Positions 50,045-62,213 of a stretch of 64,000 nt of DNA are shown in pieces. The stretch's first letter is position 1. Each line of letters begins with the position of its first letter. Source of the DNA: Lineus longissimus (taxonomy: Eukaryota; Nemertea; Pilidiophora; Heteronemertea; Lineidae); NCBI RefSeq assembly GCF_910592395.1, contig NC_088310.1:5773501-5837500 (forward strand). Reading direction: 5' to 3'. A program made the translations under genes and the position numbers. The notes beneath the pieces were generated by a model. It was not told where the DNA came from and did no database searches. It was given only the letters and a program-made list of their open reading frames with translations.

Positions 50045-50109
50045 TTTGAGAAGGGAAAAACGTGTCTGCAGTTCAAAGCTAAAAAACAACGGAAACTCGC
50101 TGGTTCTGC

Positions 50110-50116
50110 TTTTATA
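50110..50116 (-). promoter_or_regulatory. TATA box of the orphan gene
   Basis: GAGTATAAAAGCAG on the minus strand. Transcription would begin near 50083, about 40 bases before the ATG at 50044. Confidence 0.55.
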
Positions 50117-50964
50117 CTCCGGCAACAGTGAACGGTCTGCCTAAGAGAAAGCTACACTGTCTAAAAACAATGAAGTAGTCCTGGACATATCCTTTAATCC
50201 AAGCCTGGACAGACCTTATGATAGGATCAAAGACGTCGACGTGCAAAGTTTTTCAACCAAGTCAATCTAAGTTGCTCTCGTTTACCCCTGTGATTAGTGA
50301 CAGGACCACAGCCACGCAGAAAATGACAAGCCCTTCAGAGTGTTTCTATGTCTCCGGGCCAACTCTGTGAATATCATTCTCTGATTAAAAATAGACGCAG
50401 GAATGTCGCAACTCGATCCCCAATGCGACTCAACGACCACTTCAGTGAAAATGCAGATTATCACGAATTGTCACGATTTACAAAAGAAAAGATCAATAGA
50501 ATCTGATATCTTCGAAACGAACATTGATTTTGAATCAGCTCCATATAACGGTCTTGATAGACCGTAGACACAATCGGCGTTTGAAGTAACAACCACACAG
50601 TTCGTCTCGGACAATCCGTTCATTGTCTCCAATATGAAATCTAAGAGACGAACTTGCTCTGCTCGATTACGTCTGGAGGACAACTTATCCACACTCATAT
50701 TAACCAATACCTGAGAAAGTATCAGTCGACCAATACGTAACTTGAATAACCCTGTGGTAAGCTATTGCAAGTGTATGTTTTCCCTGGACTCGAATACAAT
50801 GCGACACGATTTCGTTTTGCAATTTTCTGTCAGTGAGAAGATTTCACATTGGAGTTTTTATCAAGTGTCTTGTTTACTTTGAAGTGTTAGCTTTCCACTC
50901 ATGTACTCTTCTTATAAAGAATATCCCATGTCGCATCATCCTCGATATAAAGACACCTTATGAT

Positions 50965-51345
50965 GGATTGTCACAACCTGAATAAACTTGGTCACTGTCG
51001 GCGCAGCAAATTCCAAATTGTCCTTTCGTTTCTTCCACAGAATATCGCAACCTAGATGACTGGTTCCTGGTGTCTTGGGTGAACAGAAAACAATTCAGAC
51101 TGTCTCGACTTTACGGAATGCCACAACGTAGCAGAATCAGGGGTGACTATAGCAAAAGTGGACGCAGCTAGTCCACATTGCCTTTACGAAATATCACAAC
51201 CTATAGGTTGAACTGAATGAAGACTGGTCCCTCCGGTATCTTAACTGAATATCACAGCCTGAATCATTGATCATGATACGCGCAGCAAAGTCCTATTATC
51301 GAGTTTTCACAAAATGTCACAATCTGAATCAATGATCATTCTGGG
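50965..51345. repeat. Degenerate ~70 bp tandem array
   Basis: About six units, each starting with an AATATCACAACCTGAATCA-like block, at roughly 50969, 51042, 51118, 51191, 51246 and 51313. Several also share GCGCAGCAAATTCC-like ends. Spacing varies from 55 to 76 bases. Confidence 0.6.
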
Positions 51346-53640
51346 CGAAGAGGAGTCCCCACTCTCTCGTCTTCATTGAACATTGAACAGAGGATGCACA
51401 ATCAGCTCGTAGGCGTATTTATGTCCGATATCCCAGGAAAGCCTACGTCAGTCATTTTCGTTTTGCCCCAATGAATTTACATATAAAATGTTAATTCCAC
51501 GACAGAGACACCAGAGTTTCAATTCAGCTGTGTACGTAGAGTCAAATCAGGATTATTATTACACGGACCTGACGTATTGTGGTTATGCGTCTTTAATTCA
51601 TTTACTGGATGAATCCCCTGAGATGCGTCTTCTATAAAGGGGAGGACTTCTTAGAGAGTGATCCGATTTATGATAACGACTAAATTCAAGAGAACAATCT
51701 AGATCTTATAGGTCTGAGTTCCTACAATCACATGCCGTTGTTGAAAGGAAAGAAGCTAATTACATTGTTGCGTGATCTACTGTCCATGTATGTTAGATAT
51801 CCTCAGTCAAAAGGACTCCAACTCTGAAACGAATGTCCTTAGGAGATAAGTTCTTTGTCCGTCCTTGATCATTGCCACTGGGAGCGACTTGTTGATTCAG
51901 TTAAATGTCTAAAAAACAAATATAAGTTGGCCACCACCAACTGTGCCAGCTGAGCCAAAAATTATTAATCTCCTCAACAGTTTGATGAACTGGAAAATTT
52001 CATCCTCTTCAAAAACAATTATCCGGCCAAATAAAACGCTCTGTCACTGGTCCGTCCAAACATTAAAGACTTATAATAATTCTATAAGCTGTAAACGAAC
52101 TGAAGTCGAAAACAATTGAATAACTTGTCAGTCTTCATGGTCAACAAGGGTGTTGCTGCATGGTGTGGAGTCACAGCATGAATCCAATAAATTCTTCCAA
52201 AGACACGGATTCAGATTTTGATAATCTTTACTGTCTTCGTCGAAATAGATTAATCTCTATAAAAAGGTTCAGCATTAATCTCCACTTTAGACCAGAGGGT
52301 TTTTCTTCAATTATGTCCTCACTATATTGTGACCCTATAAGCAATCAAACTAGCCATATGGTTGTCTTGATGGAGATGCTATTTCTAACCTAAAACATCA
52401 GTGTCTTTTTTTCACCCTGGTTGTGATAATCTGGATGCTTTCGAAATAGCTTCTGCATCGTCTTTGTTACTCGGATTGTGACTTTGAGTGAGCCAGAACC
52501 AAAAAAGTCTAGGTCAACCCTGATTGTGACTTTTTTAGGTGTCTCACAATTCTCATGGCCTTGTCTTTTCTTTGTTGCTCTGATTGTGACTTTGAGTGAG
52601 CCAGAACCAAAAACGTCAATGCCAACCCTGGTTGTGACTTTTTTAGGTGTCTCATAATTCCCATGGCCTTGTCATTTCTCTATTGCTCTGATTGTGACTT
52701 TGACTGAGTCACAACCAAAAACGTCAAGGTCAACCCTGGTTGTGATACTTTTAGGTGTCTCACTTTTCCTGTGGCCTTGCCTTTGTGGCTCTGATAGTGA
52801 CTTTAACTAAGCCAGAACCGAAAACTCAACTGTCATAGAAAAGAAAACTACACATATTTTTTTTTGAAATACTATCAAAATAATTTAATATGGAAATAAA
52901 TCAACAAAATTTGTGATCAATGCTAGATATAGATAAAATAAAATGTTACAATTTACATCTAAATAAAGGTACATGTAATTAAATATCCTTTTATCACAAC
53001 TGATACTAGTGAAGACTGAAGAATTCTCCTACAGAAGAAACTCCTCTGAAATACTCCACATATTTCTTCACACAGAAAACAGTAAATTTCCAGCAGTATT
53101 TATTCACAGCATCCTATTAAAGAAGATTTGTTTCACCTTCAAACTGCAAACAGATTTCCAAGAAAATTCATGAAAACACCTTGAATATGAGTACTCAAGT
53201 CACAACTGGTAACTGCCCTAGATACACAAAAATTTGAGAAATAATCTCATCACATTTGAATTAATTCAAATTTTCAACAAAAAAAACACCAAGCATCAAG
53301 GACTTATCCGTAATTGAATTCCTTCTCTACCCTGCAACTGAACAATATCCAAATGTCATTTTCATATCACTTACAACAGTAACAGCAGCCAAGAGTTTTA
53401 AATGGTTACATTTTTATAAACATTTTCAAGTGTTATCAATTGTCCTTCATTCCAAACATAGACCAACAGAAGGGGTACAGGAATCCATTCAATGTCTCTG
53501 TCCATTTTGTCTTTTACTGTCTCCATGGTAATATAAACAAAAGTCAAAGAGCAGCCAATATTTTAACAGTTTTTAATTTTTCATAAATTCTCCAAAATTG
53601 AAAAAGTAACTAATTTCAACGATTCCAAAGGTATAATCCA
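51346..53640. other. Intergenic and CLHC1 3' flank
   Basis: Apart from the 108 bp array I see no gene. A minus-strand AATAAA near 53099 could be the CLHC1 poly(A) signal, about 540 bases after its stop. Confidence 0.4.
52407..52835. repeat. ~108 bp tandem array, about four copies
   Basis: Copies of a CTCTGATTGTGACTTTGA block start near 52470, 52578, 52686 and 52789 (periods 108, 108, 103). Each unit also carries CCCTGGTTGTGA and TTTTAGGTGTCTCA. No coding potential. Confidence 0.85.
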
Positions 53641-56600
53641 TTACAGGACTCCCTCCTCCTCCTGGGCCTTAACGATGTCCTTTGCCGTTTTCATGGCACT
53701 AACAACAGTCACAGCAGCCAACAGTTCTATTGAGACATCACCGTGTCCATGCTCCTGACACAGTTTGATCATCTCCAACCATTCTTGCTCCGTTGTTGAG
53801 GAGTCGGCCAGCATCTCCTGATGAATTCTCTCGGTACCTGAAAACCAATCATAAGTGTATGAATGCAACCGCTCAGCTTTTCTAAACACCTTTAAAATTG
53901 CCACTTGAAGAAACGCCTGTTTTATCGAATGCATGACTACAACATCATATGCAACTCCAGCAATCATTCCGCCAAAGCAATATTTCATTCGACCGCTAAA
54001 ATAATATTCCACTCAATCCTCCCCCTCAACCCCACGGCTACATAACATGGCAATGGCCTCAGTCCTGAGCTGGAAACAGTCTATTCGAGTCAATGGAAAA
54101 AAATGCTATGAAAAGCAACTTTCATCGAAACTCAAACCCTATAATACATTGGACAACTGAGGTTGGAAGCGGATGACAAGATTTATAATTCACTCTATTG
54201 ATTTAGCTATCTAACCCGGCAACACATTGAGTGGATGAACATGGTATAGGATGAGGCCAGTTGAGATTTACTGGTTCGTTACCATGGCGTTGCGGTTCAT
54301 TGCTGGAGAAGAGGATGAACCTCTACCGACTGTTAATTGAAGAAGAACAACAACAACAATTAAGTACCATTTAATCCCCAAGCTGGACACACATAAGGCG
54401 CAGATCCTAGCAAGCAGTAGAGAAGAAGAAATAGTAAAAATGAAGAAGAGATAGTAAAGGAGATCAAAGAAGAAAACATTAGAGAAGAAACAGGAAAGAA
54501 GAAGAGTTAGAAAGACAAAGAAATAGCAAAGCAACCGAAAAAACTAAGGAGAAGAAGAAAACATGATCAAGAAGCCAGCAACAGCAATTAGCACTTGCAA
54601 CAACTTACCATTTGGTGCAAGTACTGTATCCTCAAGAATCTGGAATCCCACATGGTACAGATCAGTATCTAGCAACGTCTTTACAGCCATCCCCAACGGT
54701 ACCAACCTCTCGCCAGAATCCTCCTCAAATTTCAACAAAGCTTGTGCCAACTGAGGGCTTGGACTTTCTCTCAACATGTCGCTGTAATCGTTTGCTTTGA
54801 ATTGCCCCTTCTGCTGGGCGTACTCTAGTGCCTGGTGGACCCTCCCCTGTTTCAGCATAGACTGCACAACTTTCTTATGGGATGACATTGCGGTGTAGAT
54901 CCTCTGGGCAAGAGCGTGACAACTGCATGAACAGAGTTTACGGCACTTGCATATCTCTTTGATCATGTCACCGAGGGGCTCTGTCATACACAATCTACAA
55001 CGAGAAGAAAAGTGGTACAGATTACAATTACATTCAGGCTTCAGTCTTTCATAAATCATCTTTTCTTTAATAATACAGAACCAAGGATTTTATTGGTGGT
55101 ACCAGAACAGAGATGGATTACATGGTTATAAATCGAATATCTTAGGGATTTCTCCAGAAACTTCTTTAGAAACCTAAGGAGTTAGACAGAATGAATCACG
55201 AGTTTGGTGTGAAATAATGAAGTTTGTAAAGACTCATAATAGGCTTAATGAGTGAAGCTGCTATCCCCCAACCCCCCCCCCCCCGAAGCCTGGTCCAGTC
55301 TTCTCCATTGTTTACATGTAGATTGCCCCTGCAACAAACTTCTAAACATAAAAATATATGAACTGTAATGACTGATAAAGAAAAGCTCATTTTTAATTTG
55401 CACAAAGATTCTGAGCACGATTTAATCAAAATGTCTCAATAGTGTCTGAGCTGGTTGATGGATTTATCACATGTATGCTGGATAACTAGGAGGTTTTCAT
55501 TAATCAAAAACCATGGAAAAAGGCATCACTCGTCATGGTCTGCGATGAAAACTTCATCTCTGAATACTGAAATTCTCAGCATATTTTAATCAAAAAGCTT
55601 GATGCTTCATTTATTGGAGCTTTCCAAATTGGTCATTTCACCAATTTCACCAGTTTCAGATCAGGAACGACGTACATTTTCAGTTCACCATGACTTGTCA
55701 GGAAAACTGAATTTTCGAATTACACTGGTGACAAACATTCTTTGCTATTTTCAATCAAAATAGATCCCTTGCAGTTTGCTACAGGGATCCTGGATGCAAA
55801 AACATGATTGGGAGCTTTAATTCCACTTTGGGAAGGAAATGCAATATAAATCTGTGAAATCATATCAATAAAAGCCTAATCTGCTATTCCATATCACGTC
55901 CTTCATGTTAAATAATGCGATTTGCTGTAATCAAAGAGAATCACCACGACCGCAGCCAATCCCAGTTAAGCCCGGAACAAAAAATTAGGAGGGTAAAACA
56001 TGGCATGAGACGTCACCTTGGAATACAAACTCTCGCTACTGAAACGCAAGCACCAAAACCTACAAAAACAGCTGGTGAATGGACCTTGATCTGGTTTTGT
56101 TGGTAAACGTAGACCACAAGAGAAGCCACCATCACAAATGCTCCAATCATATCATTTCTATTAATGCAACAACATCTCACTGGAATATAATGATTTAGAT
56201 ATAAAAGATGTACACCAGATGAATAAGAATACATAAATATGCAAAGATCCGATCTGAATAAACTTATCCAAAATGATGCCCACCAACAACGAACAACCAT
56301 TTTTACAACCAAGTATGTGGTACTTGATTATAAACGACTTGCACCCGACGAAGCAGACAACAATTTGCTTGCAGACCATGTACACAGTGATGGCTATACT
56401 CACGTGAAGGAATTTTACGCCTAACTCAAATCCTCGATGGCCCACAATTAGAGATCTCGATAACGCTGCTACGGATTAGTGACTATCGACTACTGATCAG
56501 AGGTTTTTACTACAACGTGACCTAAGCCACTAGCATGACAGGTCAATTTGATCAGATGTCAGATATCACCATAGTGCAGATACCATTCAAATACTGTTAG

Positions 56601-59600
56601 CACTATATCACGACCCATCGAGATCACCCCCTGATGCAATGCCACTCACGCCGTAAGGAAACAAGCTGCTCAAATATTCCTCATCTTCCGGTTATACGGC
56701 CCTGATTATTTCCTGATGTTATTCCATCCACGGCTACTCAACAATGATGGTGATATCACCACAACAGCCAGGAGCAGGGACTACTGCATGAACTATACAT
56801 GATGGAATATTTATGAACCGAAAATCACTTTCCTAGAAAATTCATAACCATGCAGCTGGAAGAATCAAAGTAACCTGGAAATTGATTTAATACCAGCTGG
56901 AAAAGAGCAACCGGCTCTTGTGGAGAATCAATAACCAGCTGGAAGAGTGAACATAATTTCACTCTGAGATCCAGCTCGATAAAGTTTCAGCACGTTGTGA
57001 GTATGTTACCACTGGCATAAATGTATACCATTCTTTGTAATTGAAACATTTTGTGCCGCTAACACGACTAAAGCTAAAAACTAATTTTAAAAGGTATTTG
57101 TTTTCATGTTACAATTAAAGGAAACACGACATGAAATTGAAAAAATCCTGTGCTTAGTTGCACTGCTCCCTTTGGTCAAGTGAACCAACATTACATTAAG
57201 AAATCTTAGACAAATTGTTTACATGACCATGTTATTTGATCGCCAGGACTTGCACAAGGTAAACCTGCTATTTGAGCTATTCTAATGAAAATATTGAAGC
57301 TCGCTTTAAACAAATTAATTTTTGACTTGATTCTTAGCAACCTTGCACTCAAGTTGCTCAACAGGTATGAATTGGCCACAGAACTGATAAAAAGAAATAT
57401 CATTTGGTTAGTACACAAAATGATGTACAAGGCCAGGCACCCTTCATGGTTCAGGTACACATCTGTCAATCATACATATCAACAGGGCATTGCATTCAAA
57501 ATTGCCACCAAGCACATCTCCCCAAGCACAACATAGAGAAAGTGACATCTGCGTTATTTGCAGCAAGAGAGCCAAAGCGATTTACACAAGGACACAGAGA
57601 AATAGAAAGGAGAGAAAATAATCATGGATGAAATCCTCTTGGCGGACAGTAACATTTAAAACAAGGACATCAATAAACATGACACTAATTCAGATGAATA
57701 ATCTCATTGGTATCGATATTGTTTCAAATGACCCGGGTTAATCATATTTCTGCATCAGATTTGGACAATCAGAATAGACACTTTAGGAAGATGAACTGGA
57801 CAGAGAGAGCTGATTTCTTCAGTGGAGCAAAAGTGCATTTATTAAAACCCTGTCCAGTCCTTGAGAGCGGATTTTGACAGCTTAATCTCAGCATTTCAGT
57901 ATTGTCATCCAACAAGTAGGACTGACTAAGGCAAGGCACGCTGAAAATTCTAGAAATCATTACTTTGAGGTTACAAGGCATTTTGGAATGTGGTGATTTC
58001 CTAACTTTCATTGCAGATGTTGGGAACTATGGAAACACAAACTTAAACGACAGCTTAGTAGCATACCAAAAAAAAATTGCGATGACAGTTGTGACGTCAA
58101 CACGAAATGGATGACATAGGAAGGTGATTAGGTTACCGTATATCACCACTAATGAGCTGGATTGGGAAATTATAACTGCTCTGAGAAACATTTAATGGCT
58201 GCATAACAGGATGAACAGTTTTGTTAACCCTTTAGTACAATGCAAGCTATTGAAATATGAATAATCAAAGGAGATGCTGACAAAACAATTAGCACCCTAG
58301 AAAGGACACAATCCAAATATTCATTGACTTCCGACCAGATGATAATACTATTGAGATTACCAGGTGGGAAAGTACATGGCAGTACAAGTATTAAGAGTAG
58401 ATGTTTTTATAGCGGTCCGAGTCACATAAGGGAATTATAATGGCAAGGTGTGGTTCTGGGTTAGCTATACCAAGGACTCTGCCAGTCTATCGCCAAAAAT
58501 CTGTTGTAGCAGGACTTGCATTCCAAGGGGGACTTGCACTTCTATCACACCAAACATCTATTTGATCACACCAGCATTCTAAACTTGAATGTACAGGTTG
58601 TCTCACAAAAGAGTGTTACAACCACTTTTCACAAGTACTTGATAAATTCTCTAAATGAATGTACATGTACATGTAGGTTCCAGTGTGTCATTCCTCCCCT
58701 CCTAAACAGGTTAAAATGTTTGAGACATGACAAAAATCTTTGTTCCTACCTTTCCTGTGATATCCAGTGTGAGAGCAGATCAAGCCTGCTGTTCTCCAGG
58801 GCGCACTTGACACATTCTAACGACATGGTTTCACTCGGTAGGACACCTAGTGCCAGGACGGAAGACATCACTGCATCACAGAAGGCCAACAATGGCTGCC
58901 TCTCACCGCGGGGAGTGGCAACACCTGAAATAACATTAAAATAATTGAAAAGTTTTCTAAGAGAGCAACATCTAACCATGAGCTATCTCTTGCCAGTTGT
59001 TGGCTACCATGCCAGCACCGCTCATACAAAACTTGACAAAGCAGTGTGAACGAAACAGCCTGTCCTCCTGTCAAATGTGTACGAAACTGGAGCAAGGATT
59101 ACTAAGGCTAATGTTTCTAAGGTACTCTGACACCAACCTTTGAATTTGTTCAAAGTATCCATTGTTCTAAGAATCCCCTTTGGACTGTTAGCAGCATGGA
59201 TGGCAGCAGCTTCATACTTCTCATCATCAAACAGGGCATTAAACATATCAATATAATCCATTATCAGCTCAGCTTCCTTCTCTTTGGATGGATCATCATC
59301 CTCATAGGATGATGTGGCGGTTGTCTCTCTTTGACCCAACTGCATTTCTCCTGAGAAGATTGGAAAAAGTAGTGGTTAAGGACTGTCTAGCTGGTAATTA
59401 GTGCTATCGAGATGGCAGTACTCTAAACTTATCAGCACAACTTGAGAGCTATGATCAGGTTTAAAACAACAAAAAGTAAAATGGGACTTTTTCTATCAAA
59501 TTGGCCATGCTCCTTGGTCTTCAGATCTGCAAACCTTTTGAGGGCAATGAGGAACTTCTTGTAAGAAATTCTCTTTCGTCAGTATTTGTTATCAAATTAT

Positions 59601-61347
59601 GAAAACTTTGCAGAACAGAAAACTTCATTACAGCAAGAAACACAACACACCTTTTTCATTTTCTATTGGCAGACCTTTCTCATATCTCTTCAAGGCTGCA
59701 ATGATCGTCTCTCCGATCCTCTGATGAAATGGCTGAACTTTATTATAAGCCTGTCCAGCTTCCAGGGCAACCCTCAGCCTAATGACCCTCGCTTTTATTG
59801 TCTCCTCATCAATAATCAACTGTTCTCTCAAGTCCGCTTTCATGACTAAGTGTTCTTTTAGAATGGCCTTGACCTTCTTTGGCTGGAATCGATTCCTTTG
59901 GGTTCCCTTTAGTTCTCTCAGTTGTTTTTCTACTTTTGAGAGTTGTGATAATAGGATGTTCAAATCTGTGCTCTGCTCCATAGATAACCCTGAAAGTTGA
60001 CAGAAATTAGTTATTATATGCATGGTCAATTAAGAAATTAAGCGGCAGACACAATCCCCAAAAGACAACATCATACATGATATTCTAGTTATAATAACGC
60101 TAGATAAAAATAACGTCAGTTATGCATCATTATTAGCAAAACTGGTCTCACACTGTAGTTACACAGTGCCTGGAAGTCACAGAGACAAAGAGAAGATAAT
60201 TTTCTTGACTCGAACAGTAATACCAGCATTAGGAGATGAGATATGATAGCCAAATTCTTAATGTAACGCATAGCTAAAACCTACCTGGTAGTTGTCTTTT
60301 ATCAATCTTGACCTCCGTCTTCTGGATCTGTCCCTTAGCCTTTTTTGCCTCTTCCTTTGCCCTCCTTGCAGCACGTAATTGATCAAGCTCAGCTTGTAGC
60401 TCATCATTGTTGTCATGCACAACATTTATTCTGAAACAGATGACATACAATACACTGTAGGTTCTAGTTTCTTTCTCATTGATTGTTTATTTGGCTACTG
60501 TAAAAGGACAATCCAGGGTTTCTGCATAAACCTAGGACATCAATACCAAGTGAAAGCTTTTCTAATGCCAGGGTTAACCTCAGATTCTGACAATCTTTAT
60601 ATGTTACTAGATAGTACTGATCAATCAGGCTTCTATCATCATATCCCATTTGCATGTAGCACATTTTTCTGAGTCATACTTTAGGCAAAACACCTACCTT
60701 GCATCTAATTCTTCAGTTCTTTTGTTGTAATTCCTGACTGTGCTGGGCTCTGATGCCATAGCCTTTAGTTTCCCATTCAAGTAGAATGCCTCCCTCTTCC
60801 CCCTCAAAATGGTCTCAATACATTCTTCATATTCTGCTTTGATGGCTGTCAAAATAGGCTTGTATGCAGTCACATGATCTATGACCTACAAAAAGAAGCC
60901 AAATTGACATCTTCATGAACTAAGGCAAAACTGGAAACTGTAGGCTTGATTATATTGTGTGACCCTTAGCATTTCATCATTTTGCTTCAAAGCATAAGTC
61001 TACATTGTATGTACATGTATTGTAAATTGGTGTTATCAGCAACCCCCATACCATGCATAGGTGACAGTATTCCAAATCCAATGACTGAAGTGAAAGATGT
61101 ACAATGAACAAGTATATAATTAAATGGCTTAGAAGGTCAGTCACCCAAACTTTACTCTACCAACCTTATCAAATGCAGCTCTATGAATGATGTATCTCTG
61201 TTCAGGAGTATCAGTGTTGACTTGTATCAGCTCATCTTCAATAAATTGACTCAGTTCTTTCAGGAATATTCGGTCCCTCTCATTCGAGATGATCGGAGGT
61301 AGTCTTGGGAGTGGTGATGTTTGGGCAGTGCTTGAATTATCGCTCAT
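53641..61347 (-). CDS. CLHC1: CLHC1, clathrin heavy chain linker domain-containing protein
   Basis: Eight coding exons, 5' to 3': 61165-61347, 60698-60885, 60285-60430, 59651-59989, 59138-59350, 58750-58924, 54609-54994, 53641-53837. All phases agree and give 608 aa (human CLHC1 is 586). Recognisable blocks: an N-terminal YIIHRAAFDK/VIDHVTAYKPILTAIK segment, KLKAMASEPS, a coiled-coil middle, and the clathrin-linker-like helical repeat region from about residue 320 (AAAIHAANSPKGILRTMDTLNKFK), then CALENSRLDLLSHWISQER and ALAQRIY. The molecular role of CLHC1 is poorly known; it resembles the clathrin heavy-chain linker but lacks the propeller and leg. A cysteine-rich stretch in exon 7 (CKCRKLCSCSC, about residue 430) is striking and I do not remember it from the human protein. 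A 5' UTR acceptor (CCTATAG) lies about 20 bases upstream of the ATG. The intron 54995-58749 is large. Confidence 0.95.
54995..58749. other. Large CLHC1 intron, no other gene seen
   Basis: A 3.75 kb intron between phase-2 exons. It contains a C run near 55267-55282 and several chance frames (for example 56013-56445 on the minus strand) without splice or family support. Confidence 0.5.
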
Positions 61348-61367
61348 TATGCCAGTGTAGTTGTGTC

Positions 61368-62213
61368 CTATAGGAAAATGACATGAATTTAGGCAAGAAT
61401 TAAGAAAGGTATCATCCCAAGGTGAAGAACAAAAGTCAACTCGACTCCATCATCTACCAACCCTTCAATCTAAAAGTGATTCTGGTCGGACAGGGATTTT
61501 TAAGTCATAACATTCGACAAACAATTCATAAAATTGTTCACTGGAATGTATCTAAACTCGGACAACGTCACAAACTTTTCCATTTTCTTCAATTGAAGAA
61601 GAGTTGGCAAAGGACATTAGGTCATAGGCCCTACCTTATTTTCATAACACCCTACCTCAATCTAAGCATTTGAATTTTAATTTCGGCGTTATGGACGGAA
61701 AAGGGCCTTTTTTATTCACTAAAAATTGTTTTTAGGTTTCATCCGCCATTTTGAAACATTTCCCCGTGTGCGTTTCCAACGATTGCGCAAGACTGTTGTG
61801 AATCGCTATTGTTTCGCTGCCTGACCTTTTCGCCCTCACGGCCTCAGTCGTTTTGCTCCAAATCGAAGTCGTTTCGCTCCCTTGTATTGGACTCGGTGTA
61901 GAAGTAGAAAATATCCCCTCGAAAAAATGTCCCGCTCTTAAAGGGGGACTAAAGGCAAGGAACAGTTGGGTTAAATTAGCCATCTTTGGGTGACTATACT
62001 CTATAGGCCTGTTCTCAGTTAGGGCACTGGGTCATGTTAGATTCGTTGTAGCCTACAAGCGTGTATAGTTGTGACGTAATGTGAGAACTTTTAGAGGACA
62101 TGGGGGATTTCAAATTGTTAAGTTATTAGGCTAGTTATAAGGATGAAAGGCCTAGGTCTGCTTGCTTCTTCTTTTGAATGTATAATTGTATTTTACAGAT
62201 CTAACAAATAAAC
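61368..62213. promoter_or_regulatory. Bidirectional promoter region, CLHC1 and DDX28
   Basis: About 0.85 kb separates the CLHC1 and DDX28 starts, on opposite strands. Two minus-strand YY1-like sites occur: CAAAATGGCGG at 61743-61753 and CCAAAGATGGC at 61979-61989. A half-CRE, TGACGTAA, lies near 62074. The DDX28 coding exon starts after an acceptor (ttttacag, ending at 62198), so a 5' UTR exon lies within this stretch. The 83-codon minus-strand frame at 61732-61983 is probably 5' UTR. Confidence 0.5.

Noticed and set aside
50471-50707. 78-codon minus-strand frame with a plausible soluble sequence
   Set aside because: No homology that I recognise, no promoter or poly(A) signal in place, and no splice link to the orphan gene.
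61732-61983. 83-codon minus-strand frame upstream of CLHC1
   Set aside because: It lies in the shared promoter and probable CLHC1 5' UTR exon; it does not splice in frame to the conserved CLHC1 start.
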